Source: Bacillota bacterium
GTDB taxonomy: Bacteria; Bacillota; Clostridia; Lachnospirales; Lachnospiraceae
Direction: 5' to 3'
DNA: 31,256 bases
NCBI GenBank assembly: GCA_023421505.1
Contig: JAEZTJ010000087.1
Coordinates: 1 to 31,256 of the forward strand
A model generated the notes under the pieces. The model had not been told where the DNA came from, did no database searches, and was given only the letters and a program-made list of their open reading frames with translations. Position 1 is the first letter of the stretch. Every line of letters starts with the position of its first letter. The translations under genes and the position numbers were made by a program. Shown piece after piece: positions 7,894 through 15,049 of this stretch.

Positions 7894-9006
7894 TTAATCA
7901 TAAAGATTTGGTGCTATATTATCATCCTTCATGTTAACACTGGTATACCATTGACAGCCTGTATCAACATTCTCCACCTTTTCACCGTTTGCTGCGGCTA
8001 CCGCTAATTTAACAGTCATGTATCCAATGTTAAGCGGATCCTGTGTTACTGCACCGGCTAATTTACCGGAAGCTACAGCCCCTTTGATAACAGCACCGGC
8101 ATCGAAGCCTACACCGATCACACCATCAGTTCCAAGTCTGTTTAAGTTTTCATCTGCTGTAACTAAAGCTTCTGCAGAATGCTGATTGGAGCCATATACA
8201 CATACATAGGAATTGTCATTTAACATATTCTGTGCATCAATTGTAGATAATTCTAAGGTTACAGAAGCAGGAACTGCTACCTGAATAGTAACATCTGCAC
8301 CGCTTACAACCTTCTCAAACTTAGCATGGCCTTCTACAGATACGGTTAAGCCGGCTGCTTCGATTTCCTTCTTCATCTCATCAATGAAGCCCTGACCGCG
8401 GCTTATAATAGATTCGGAGGTTGCATCTTGAGAAAGAACACCGATTTTAGAGCCCTTGGTCACTTTATCCTTGATTAATTTATAAGTTTCGGTAGCTGCA
8501 AGTATACCAGCCTGATAATTATCAGTGGATGCGCTTGCATATACTGCGCCTTCAGGAGCATTAGAAACACCGGAGTCAAAGCCAATAATCGGAATTTTTG
8601 CATTCATCGCAGCTGTAATACCATCAAGACATGCTTCTGTATCCAGTGCAGCCAGACCGATTGCTATCGGGGATTGGTTAACAGCATTATTTAACATCTG
8701 AACCTGATCTGCAATGTCTGATTCTGTTGCGGGTCCTTCCATCTTAAGTTCTACACCAAGCTCCTTCGCAGCATTCTGAGCGCCCTGGTACACTGCCTGC
8801 CAGTATTGATGCTGGAAGCCCTTTGATACCAGATATACCAAGCCGCCAGCGTTAGAAGATGTATCTGCCGTGCTATCCGGAGCCTGTGTTACATCCTTAT
8901 TCGTTTCGGAAGTATCCTTACTTCCGGAAGAAGAGCTGCAGCCGGTAAACATTGAAGTAACCATCGCTGCCGCAAGAAATACACCAAGTAATTTCCTTTT
9001 CATCAT
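7894..9006 (-). CDS. Sugar ABC transporter substrate-binding lipoprotein
   Basis: This periplasmic-binding protein of the ribose/galactose type (Peripla_BP_4) should capture a sugar outside the membrane and deliver it to the permease encoded just upstream. From the chosen start it has 371 residues: a lipoprotein signal with lipobox FTGC (Cys23), a Ser/Thr-rich linker to about residue 55, then the two-lobed binding fold (LVYLVSKGFQHQYWQAVYQGA at the start, IGFDSG and IGVGFDAG in the hinge and pocket regions). I chose the ATG at 9006 because GGGAGG lies 8 bases before it; the frame is open 16 codons further upstream. It is the last gene of the ATPase-permease-binding protein set, after a 114-bp gap. 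The sugar cannot be named from sequence. Confidence 0.9.
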   Translation of the reverse strand: MMKRKLLGVFLAAAMVTSMFTGCSSSSGSKDTSETNKDVTQAPDSTADTSSNAGGLVYLVSKGFQHQYWQAVYQGAQNAAKELGVELKMEGPATESDIADQVQMLNNAVNQSPIAIGLAALDTEACLDGITAAMNAKIPIIGFDSGVSNAPEGAVYASASTDNYQAGILAATETYKLIKDKVTKGSKIGVLSQDATSESIISRGQGFIDEMKKEIEAAGLTVSVEGHAKFEKVVSGADVTIQVAVPASVTLELSTIDAQNMLNDNSYVCVYGSNQHSAEALVTADENLNRLGTDGVIGVGFDAGAVIKGAVASGKLAGAVTQDPLNIGYMTVKLAVAAANGEKVENVDTGCQWYTSVNMKDDNIAPNLYD

Positions 9007-9120
9007 ATAAATTTCCTCCCAATTCATGATTATGTTTTGATATGAGTTAAGCACCTATATCATGATCTATGTTTTAAAACAGCTGACTTAGCCAGCATAT
9101 TTTAATACCGGATTAATAGC

Positions 9121-10143
9121 TTACTTCTTTATTTTTAGCTTTTTCCCCTTACTTACTCTCTTGTTATAGACATCCATAAATACTGCAATAACAAGTACGA
9201 TACCTGTAATTAACTGCTGCCAGTAGTTCATCAGCCCGATAAAGGGAAGACCTGTCTTTAGTACTGCCATGATGTAAACACCAATGATTGTACCTGCAAT
9301 GGTTGCTACACCACCTGCCATGGAGGTACCGCCGATAACAACACTGGCAATCGCATCCATTTCAAATCCGCCACCACTGCCCGGCAGTAAGGTAGAATAG
9401 ATTGCTGCGTATGCAAGACCAGCTATACCTGCAAAGGTACCGGAGAAGACATAAGCAAGAAGCTGATATTTATTTACATTTACACCGGATAATCTTGCAG
9501 CTTCTTTATTAGAGCCCAGTGCAAGAATGTAACGTCCGGTACGGGTTTTATTTAACACCATTGCCATAATCACAGCGAGAATAATTAACAGGATGAAGCC
9601 TGTGGGGATCAGATACTGATTACCGGCCCCATCTGTATAATTGATTTTAAATAAATATCTGAACCACCCGCCGTCACTGCCATTTTGCGGCCAGGAGATG
9701 CTCTGTGCCTTTGTTGCTATTGAACCAAGCCCCTTAGATACCAGCATTGTACCTAGTGTGGCGACAAAGGGCGGTAGCCCCATCTTTGTTACCATAAGTC
9801 CGTTAGCAAGTCCAAAAAATGTACCTATTAATACACATAGGATAAGACATACTACTATCGGAATACCTGCCCGTACGAACATCGTACCAGATATTAAGGA
9901 GGAACATACCAAAACCGTACCGATCGAAAGGTCAATACCTCCGGTAGTAATTGCAAAGCATACACCAAGTGCCATGAAACCGATATAATAAGACGCATCT
10001 AATATACTTACAAAGGTTGTATATTTACGAAAGGACGGACTGGCAATACAAAAGAATGTAAACAATACAATTAATGCCAGTAAAGCAATGAGTCTTTGCG
10101 TACCGATCGCTTTAATAAGCGGGTTTCTTTTCAACTTTTCCAT
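9121..10143 (-). CDS. Sugar ABC transporter permease (RbsC/MglC type)
   Basis: This 340-residue membrane protein is the transport channel of a CUT2 sugar importer (BPD_transp_2 family). It is almost wholly hydrophobic, with about ten predicted membrane segments, and carries the family motifs GGIDLSIGT near residue 68, NGLMVTKMGLPPFVATLGT near 114, and the ATPase-contact loop GSNKEAARLSGVNV near 210. Its start (10143) follows the ATPase stop by three bases, and its ribosome site GGAGGA (10151-10156) is the outermost unit of the 24-bp repeat array within the ATPase gene. That array can fold so that an upstream TCCTCC pairs with this ribosome site, so translation may depend on the ATPase ribosome passing through. 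Confidence 0.92.
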   Translation of the reverse strand: MEKLKRNPLIKAIGTQRLIALLALIVLFTFFCIASPSFRKYTTFVSILDASYYIGFMALGVCFAITTGGIDLSIGTVLVCSSLISGTMFVRAGIPIVVCLILCVLIGTFFGLANGLMVTKMGLPPFVATLGTMLVSKGLGSIATKAQSISWPQNGSDGGWFRYLFKINYTDGAGNQYLIPTGFILLIILAVIMAMVLNKTRTGRYILALGSNKEAARLSGVNVNKYQLLAYVFSGTFAGIAGLAYAAIYSTLLPGSGGGFEMDAIASVVIGGTSMAGGVATIAGTIIGVYIMAVLKTGLPFIGLMNYWQQLITGIVLVIAVFMDVYNKRVSKGKKLKIKK

Positions 10144-10146
10144 TTC

Positions 10147-11796
10147 CTAATCCTCCATTTTTACGGAGGATTTCTCCTCCATTTTTACGGAGGATTTCTC
10201 CTCCATTTTTACGGAGGATTTCTCCTCCATTTTTGCGGAGGATTTCTCCTCCATTTTTGCGGAGGATTTCTCCTCCATTTCATTTACTATCGTTGCAGCA
10301 TTCATGATTTTTTCCTGGGTAGCAGTCTCAATCGCTATCTCCGTGGTCTTTCTTCCTTCACTCATTACGATGATTCTGTCACTCATACGAAGTACCTCTG
10401 GAAGCTCGGAGGATATCATAATAATTGACTTTCCGCTTGCTGCCAGTTCATTCATCAGATGATAAATCTCACTTTTTGCACCTACGTCAATACCCTTAGT
10501 TGGTTCATCAAAGATCAAAATATCGCAGTTTCTGACAAGCCACTTTGCAATTACTACCTTCTGCTGATTACCGCCCGAAAGGTTTTTCACATAAGCATGA
10601 ATGCTGTGGGTCTTTGTTTTTAACTCCTCCACATATTTTTTCGTTACAACAGCTTCCTTCTTATGATCAATGAATCCATTCCTTGTAAAGTTCTCAAGTG
10701 CAGCCATCGTGGTATTCTCGGCAATTGTTTTGTCCAGAATGATACCATAGCGCTTTCTGTCCTCTGAAAGATAACCAATACCATACTTTACTGCATCCAT
10801 TGGTTTCTTAATCGTTACCTTTTTCCCATTGATATAAATATCTCCGCTGTCCAGTCTGTCAGCTCCGAAAATTGCTCTTGCAGTCTCTGTTCTTCCGGCA
10901 CCCATCAGTCCGGCGAAGCCTAAGATTTCTCCCTTGCGAAGCTGAAAGCTTACATCCTTGACCATCTTTCCTGCATTTAAATTTTTCACTTCGAGAACGA
11001 CCGGCGCAGCTTTGGGCACATTACTTTTTTGTTTTGGCTCTTCATAAATCACACGCCCAACCATCATATTAATAATGTCCTGCTTCGTACATTCTTCTGA
11101 AATCAGAGTACCGATGTATTCCCCATCTCTCATAACCGTTAATCTGTCAGTTATTACTTTAATCTCATCCATGCGATGGGTAATATAAACAATGCCCATA
11201 CCCTTAGCCTTTAAATCCCTGATAATAATGAAAAGCTTATCAATTTCTGCATCTGTAAGCGCCGCTGTCGGTTCATCAAAAATAATGATCTTCGCTTCCT
11301 TAGAAATAGCCTTAGCAATCTCACACATCTGCTGCTTGCCGACCGTAAGATTCCCCATGGTCTCTGCAGGATTGATATCAATATTTAAAAGTTTAAAAAG
11401 CTTCGCTGCTTCTTCAATCATCTTTTTATCATTGATCATCTTACCGTTCATCATCTCGCGGCCAATATAAATATTTTGTGCAACCGTTAAATGGTTAATT
11501 AAATTCAGCTCCTGATGAACGATAGAAATCCCTGCTTCTTGGGCATCCTTCGGGCCTGCAAAGTTCACTTCGTTTCCTTCATAAAGGATGCTTCCGCTAT
11601 CTTTAGAGTAAATTCCGGTTAATATTTTCATCAAAGTAGACTTTCCGGCGCCGTTTTCCCCAAGTAATGCATGTACCTCACCTTTTTTTAATTCAAAGCT
11701 TATTTTTTTTAAGGCATGTACACCCGGAAATGATTTATCAATGTCCTTTGCCCTCAGAATCACATCTCCCACTCTATCACCATCCATTCTATCCAT
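10147..11796 (-). CDS. Sugar ABC transporter ATP-binding protein (RbsA/MglA type) with repeat tail
   Basis: This 549-residue tandem ABC ATPase powers the CUT2 importer. The first domain has Walker A GENGAGKST (residues 46-54), signature NLTVGKQQ and Walker B IIIFDEPTAAL. The second has the degenerate Walker A GLMGAGRTE typical of the family, an intact NLSGGNQQ signature and LIFDEPTKGID. The normal protein would end near residue 507. Here a tail of KMEEKSSA or KMEEKSSV octapeptides is added by five 24-bp tandem repeats and ends KMED. The ATG at 11796 has no strong ribosome site, and the ATG at 11787 is an alternative. The gene starts a separate transcript after the terminator at 11917-11939, from a promoter at 11838-11866 bearing direct repeats. 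Confidence 0.92.
   Translation of the reverse strand: MDRMDGDRVGDVILRAKDIDKSFPGVHALKKISFELKKGEVHALLGENGAGKSTLMKILTGIYSKDSGSILYEGNEVNFAGPKDAQEAGISIVHQELNLINHLTVAQNIYIGREMMNGKMINDKKMIEEAAKLFKLLNIDINPAETMGNLTVGKQQMCEIAKAISKEAKIIIFDEPTAALTDAEIDKLFIIIRDLKAKGMGIVYITHRMDEIKVITDRLTVMRDGEYIGTLISEECTKQDIINMMVGRVIYEEPKQKSNVPKAAPVVLEVKNLNAGKMVKDVSFQLRKGEILGFAGLMGAGRTETARAIFGADRLDSGDIYINGKKVTIKKPMDAVKYGIGYLSEDRKRYGIILDKTIAENTTMAALENFTRNGFIDHKKEAVVTKKYVEELKTKTHSIHAYVKNLSGGNQQKVVIAKWLVRNCDILIFDEPTKGIDVGAKSEIYHLMNELAASGKSIIMISSELPEVLRMSDRIIVMSEGRKTTEIAIETATQEKIMNAATIVNEMEEKSSAKMEEKSSAKMEEKSSVKMEEKSSVKMEEKSSVKMED
10151..10281 (-). repeat. Five 24-bp tandem repeats forming GAAA-loop hairpins
   Basis: Five full units (10151-10174, 10175-10198, 10199-10222, 10223-10246, 10247-10270) plus a partial sixth. 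The first three have TTTTTACGG and the last two TTTTTGCGG at the variable site. On the coding strand each boundary reads GGAGGAGAAATCCTCC, a six-pair stem with a GAAA (GNRA) tetraloop. Each unit adds eight residues to the ATPase tail, and since 24 is a multiple of 3, copy-number change keeps the frame. The array directly adjoins the permease ribosome site. Confidence 0.95.
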
Positions 11797-11837
11797 TCTT
11801 TAAAAGTGTTTAATTCCTAATGGAATATCATGAATTT

Positions 11838-11866
11838 ATTATAAGAAGAAGGGGCTTCTTTTTGAA
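11838..11866 (-). promoter_or_regulatory. Promoter of the sugar transporter operon
   Basis: On the minus strand there is a perfect -10 TATAAT (11838-11843) and a weak -35 TTCAAA (11861-11866), with a 17-bp spacer. A weak -35 fits a promoter that needs an activator, and the direct repeats at 11869-11900 lie immediately upstream. Confidence 0.6.
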
Positions 11867-11868
11867 TT

Positions 11869-11900
11869 GAATATCTTCCAAGCATCCTAGAATATCTTCC
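11869..11900 (-). promoter_or_regulatory. Direct-repeat activator site, probably for the YesN-type regulator
   Basis: GGAAGATATTC occurs twice, perfectly, at 11869-11879 and 11890-11900 (read on the minus strand). The copies are 21 bp apart, exactly two helical turns, and the nearer one is 2 bp from the -35 box. AraC-type proteins bind such tandem half-sites next to -35. A single related sequence, AGAAGATATTA, occurs in the spacer of the response-regulator promoter at 16776-16805. Confidence 0.65.
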
Positions 11901-11916
11901 GCCATTGCACAAATAA

Positions 11917-11939
11917 AGCCTGCTCAATGGGAGCAGGCT
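11917..11939 (-). terminator. Terminator between sensor genes and transporter genes
   Basis: AGCCTGCTC/GAGCAGGCT forms a perfect 9-bp stem with a 5-base loop. On the minus strand it is followed by TTATTTG. It separates the two-component/binding-protein transcript from the transporter transcript. Confidence 0.75.
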
Positions 11940-12040
11940 GCAAAAAGGTTAAATAATATTTTTACCCTTGATATTTTTTGAAAAGTATTATCCCTATGAA
12001 TAACTAGTGATTAAGCTCGGGAGAATTCTATTGGTTCTAC

Positions 12041-13012
12041 TTAATCTCCATAGAAAGGGAAAAGAACCTCCTGATTTTCCGTATCATACATCGTATCCTT
12101 AGTGATAAGCAGAGAACCTGAATCAATATTCGTTTTTGTACTTTTTCCCTTAATACAAGAAACCGCTGTTTCAATGCCTAGATAACCCATGCTGTAAGCG
12201 CGTTGAACCACAATAGCAGAAAATACACCCTCTTCCAGCAGCTGAATTTCTTCGGTTGAATTATCAAAGCCAATTATGGTAATCTTATCGTTTAGCCCCA
12301 GCTCCTTGACTGCTCTGGCTGCCCCTACTGCCGAATACTCATTTAAGCATGCCAAAACGTCAATATTATACTTTTTAATAAGCCTCTTTGTTTCATCATA
12401 AGCCTTAACCGCATCAGAATTACTATATGCCACTTCGGCAATCTGTGCCTCATGATTACCGATTGCATCCCGAAAGCCCTGCTCTCTTTCTATCGCGGTG
12501 GAAGAATTTTTGACGTGTGCAACAATTGCAATAACCGATGAAGCATCTAGGCTTTTTTTCACATATTCTCCCATTTTTCTTCCGGCCTCATAATTATCAG
12601 TTGCTACGATCGAATCCTGAATATTCTCTCTGGTACCAGAGTCAATATAAATTAGTTTTATTCCTGCTGCCTTGACCTTTTTTAGCACATCGATATTCTC
12701 CTCATAGGAACCCGGTGATACCACAATTGCATCCGGCTTTTTATCAATTGCCTGAAGGATAAGTTCATTTTGCCGCAGGATATCCGTTTCATCCTTTGGT
12801 GCTATCACTTCTAACTTGGCTTCATTCTCCTTCGCTGCCATCTCTGCCCCCGCTATAACGGATGACCAAAAATCAGAACCGTCATTTACTTTCGGAATAT
12901 AGATTATTTGAAGCGATTTGCTGCCTTCATTATATACAAATTTATTTGTAATAAAGACAGCGGCTATAACTAGAAAAGACAGTAGTAGAACTATTCTGAT
13001 TCTGTTTTTCAT
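12041..13012 (-). CDS. Membrane-anchored sugar-binding protein, probable sensor partner of the kinase
   Basis: This 324-residue protein has a single N-terminal membrane helix (about residues 5-26) and a Peripla_BP_4 fold: IIYIPKVNDGSDFWSSVIAGA at the start, AIVVSPGS, IDSGTREN, ATDNYEAGRKMGEY and IIGFDNSTEE. It lacks a lipobox cysteine, so it is probably tethered by its helix. It sits downstream of the histidine kinase and upstream of a terminator, separated from the transporter genes that have their own lipoprotein. The likely role is sugar sensing: the loaded protein signals to the kinase's extracellular domain. The start at 13012 is chosen for its GGAG site 6 bases upstream; the frame stays open to 13087, but that extra part runs through hairpin DNA. 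Confidence 0.8.
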   Translation of the reverse strand: MKNRIRIVLLLSFLVIAAVFITNKFVYNEGSKSLQIIYIPKVNDGSDFWSSVIAGAEMAAKENEAKLEVIAPKDETDILRQNELILQAIDKKPDAIVVSPGSYEENIDVLKKVKAAGIKLIYIDSGTRENIQDSIVATDNYEAGRKMGEYVKKSLDASSVIAIVAHVKNSSTAIEREQGFRDAIGNHEAQIAEVAYSNSDAVKAYDETKRLIKKYNIDVLACLNEYSAVGAARAVKELGLNDKITIIGFDNSTEEIQLLEEGVFSAIVVQRAYSMGYLGIETAVSCIKGKSTKTNIDSGSLLITKDTMYDTENQEVLFPFYGD

Positions 13013-13025
13013 ATTAATCTCCATT

Positions 13026-13042
13026 CCGCCGCCAAGCGGCGG
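13026..13042 (-). other. GC-rich hairpin just upstream of the binding-protein ribosome site
   Basis: CCGCCG-CCAAG-CGGCGG is a perfect six-pair stem, very GC-rich for this region. It ends four bases before the GGAG ribosome site of the gene starting at 13012. It could protect a processed 5' end or modulate ribosome access. Confidence 0.6.
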
Positions 13043-13055
13043 CTCAAATAGTGAT

Positions 13056-13130
13056 GAAGAAGCATGGAATGAGCACAGCGTGCTCATTATAAGCTTCTTC
13101 CAAAGTGTGAAGATGCTCTTTCTTCACACT
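13056..13130. other. Nested hairpins in the kinase/binding-protein gap
   Basis: GAAGAAGC (13056-13063) pairs with GCTTCTTC (13093-13100) around an inner ATGAGCAC/GTGCTCAT hairpin (13069-13087). Next comes AGTGTGAAGA/TCTTCACACT (13104-13130), a perfect 10-bp stem. With the repeat and hairpin that follow, almost the whole 267-bp gap is paired. Confidence 0.6.
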
Positions 13131-13206
13131 AACATAACATGCCTGCTCTTTGAATTAGTTTGTGCTAAGCGTGTTTACACGCTTTGAAGACTGCAGGCAC
13201 AAACTT
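13128..13206 (+). repeat. Structured intergenic repeat, copy 1
   Basis: The left part is ACTAACATAACATGCCTGC then TCTTTGAATTAGTTTGTGC; the right part is GCAGGCACAAACTT (13193-13206). GCCTGC can pair with GCAGGC, or AGTTTGTGC with GCACAAACT; the two pairings share bases and exclude each other. The variable centre holds its own hairpin AAGCGTG/CACGCTT (13167-13184). Copies 2 and 3 are at 20868 and 27226. Confidence 0.75.
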
Positions 13207-13210
13207 CCAG

Positions 13211-13240
13211 GTGTGAATTGTTCTTTTCAACAATTCACAC
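13211..13240. other. Perfect 12-bp hairpin after the histidine kinase gene
   Basis: GTGTGAATTGTT/AACAATTCACAC with a 6-base loop. No T-run follows on the minus strand, so it looks more like an mRNA processing or stabilising structure than a terminator. A perfect AGGAGG on the minus strand (13243-13248) precedes it but has no normal start codon after it. Confidence 0.55.
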
Positions 13241-13279
13241 TATCCTCCTCATTTCATTGCATTTGGTATTCCAAAATGC

Positions 13280-15049
13280 TTACCGTTGTTTATACGGTAT
13301 TATAATACTTACCGTCGTTCCTACTCCCAGCTTACTTTCATAATGAAGCCCATATTCCATACCATAATATAATTGCAATCGGTTATTCACGTTACGCACT
13401 CCCACTCTTTTGGTATCCTCCGTGGCACTCTTCTCAAAAATATTTTTACACGTCTCCTCATTCATTCCAATTCCGTTATCTTGAATCTGAAGGATTACCT
13501 CCTTCTCCAAAGCTTTTCCAGTGATTTTAATCAATCCCTTGCCGTTTTTGTATTTGATGCCATGATAAATCGCATTTTCTACAAGCGGCTGTAATATAAG
13601 CTTTGCTATTGGTACATGAAGAACCTCCGAAGCTACATTAATCTCATATTCTAGCTTGTCCTGATAACGCATCTTCTGAATGGTTAGATACTCCTTCACA
13701 TAATCTATTTCTCTTTCTAGAGATACAAATTCATCCTCATTGCTGATGCTTTTTCTAAGTAGCTTAGATAGGGCCGAGGTCATCAAAATAGACTCCTCGG
13801 TTTTCTTGCTTTCTGTCATCCAGATAATCGAATCTAACGTATTATATAAAAAATGTGGATTAATCTGAGCTTGAAGCGCTCTCAATTCACTTTTTCTCTT
13901 TGCCTCCTGCTCTGCTTTATTATGCTCTATCAGCTGACGTATCTTATAAATCATAATACTAAAGGAATTTTGCAGGTGCCCAATTTCATTCCTGTATTCC
14001 GAGTCCCCCAATTGTATATCAAAATCACCTTTTTCTACCTGCTTCATGGATTTTCTCAGTTCTTTAATTGGTTTCGTAATCGTACTGGACAGGATAACGG
14101 CACTTAAGGTTGCTAGCGTTAAAAGTATCATGGTTAATACAATATATAAGCTCCTGGTTGTATCCATCTGCTCCATCAGCTCACTCTTATAGGTGACACC
14201 AACCACTGTCCAACCTGTTTTATCGGATTTGGCAGTAAAATACAGCTTCTCATTATTGATTGACAAATAATTGCTTTTATCATTCGCCAGTATCTGATCC
14301 ATATTTTCCTTAAGAACTCCGCTATAGATGAGCTGCTGTTTTGGATGATAAACGATATCTCCCTTCTTATCAATAATAAAGACATAGCCCCGATTGCCCA
14401 GATCTATATTTTCACATAGGTTACTGATGGAGCTATAATTTAAGTCAATAAAAAATACTCCTTCTATTTTACCAGTGGCCGAATTCACTATCCCATTACT
14501 CATGGTTACCACCCATTGATAATCATCCGCTACAATATTCTGAACGTGGGAGGTCGTCAATACGGACTGCCCCTTTAAAGCCAATTGATACCAATCCATC
14601 TTTTTATAATCCGCGTAGGAATTCATCCTTATGTCCTTACTATTGATCAGATAGCTCCCATTACTTCCAATAATACCGATATTGTGTATATCCCTTCTGG
14701 TTTCCTTCAGTATCGAAAACTGAGCGCTGATATTCCCGATATAGATTGCACGAAGCTTTTGAAGGCTTTCTTCTTCCGATTTAGCAAACAGGCAATACTT
14801 CACGTTTTCATTATTCACCTCAAGCTGAGAGACATTTTCCATATAAGTGATATAGGAATCAATATTCTTATTTATCTGTTCATTTAGCTGGGTTACATAA
14901 TCCATAGCAATTGAAAAAACCATTTTTTGACCCTGTCCGTAGCTGATTGCGGCAAATGCCATAACGACGAGAAAAATAAGGAGCGTAAAGGAAAGAAGCA
15001 TCGTAGTTCGTATACTGTTAAATTTAAATAACTTCACCTTATTTCTCAT
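13280..15049 (-). CDS. Sensor histidine kinase, YesM type
   Basis: This 589-residue membrane kinase should sense an extracellular sugar signal and phosphorylate the response regulator encoded just upstream. Its order is: TM1 (about 15-37), a large extracytoplasmic Cache-like sensor (about 40-297), TM2 (about 300-322), HAMP linker (323-375), then the His_kinase domain with the phospho-accepting H399 in QINPHFLYNTLD, N box LQPLVENAIYHG (487-498) and G box DNGIGM (524-529). All catalytic motifs are intact. Its start overlaps the end of the regulator gene by 11 bp, indicating translational coupling. The next gene downstream is a membrane-tethered sugar-binding protein, a plausible ligand-presenting partner. 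Confidence 0.93.
   Translation of the reverse strand: MRNKVKLFKFNSIRTTMLLSFTLLIFLVVMAFAAISYGQGQKMVFSIAMDYVTQLNEQINKNIDSYITYMENVSQLEVNNENVKYCLFAKSEEESLQKLRAIYIGNISAQFSILKETRRDIHNIGIIGSNGSYLINSKDIRMNSYADYKKMDWYQLALKGQSVLTTSHVQNIVADDYQWVVTMSNGIVNSATGKIEGVFFIDLNYSSISNLCENIDLGNRGYVFIIDKKGDIVYHPKQQLIYSGVLKENMDQILANDKSNYLSINNEKLYFTAKSDKTGWTVVGVTYKSELMEQMDTTRSLYIVLTMILLTLATLSAVILSSTITKPIKELRKSMKQVEKGDFDIQLGDSEYRNEIGHLQNSFSIMIYKIRQLIEHNKAEQEAKRKSELRALQAQINPHFLYNTLDSIIWMTESKKTEESILMTSALSKLLRKSISNEDEFVSLEREIDYVKEYLTIQKMRYQDKLEYEINVASEVLHVPIAKLILQPLVENAIYHGIKYKNGKGLIKITGKALEKEVILQIQDNGIGMNEETCKNIFEKSATEDTKRVGVRNVNNRLQLYYGMEYGLHYESKLGVGTTVSIIIPYKQR

Noticed and set aside
10151..10281. CRISPR-like or minisatellite array outside genes
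   Set aside because: The units are contiguous without spacers and lie in frame within the ATPase gene, so this is a coding tandem repeat.
10096..10428. Plus-strand open frame with repeated LHFYGGFL units
   Set aside because: It is the complement of the 24-bp repeats and of the ATPase gene on the other strand. It has no ribosome site, and its repeats follow from the array.
13012..13087. 25-residue N-terminal extension of the tethered binding protein
   Set aside because: The extension is translated hairpin DNA (CCGCCG and ATGAGCAC stems), and the internal ATG at 13012 has its own GGAG site and begins with the basic-hydrophobic anchor.
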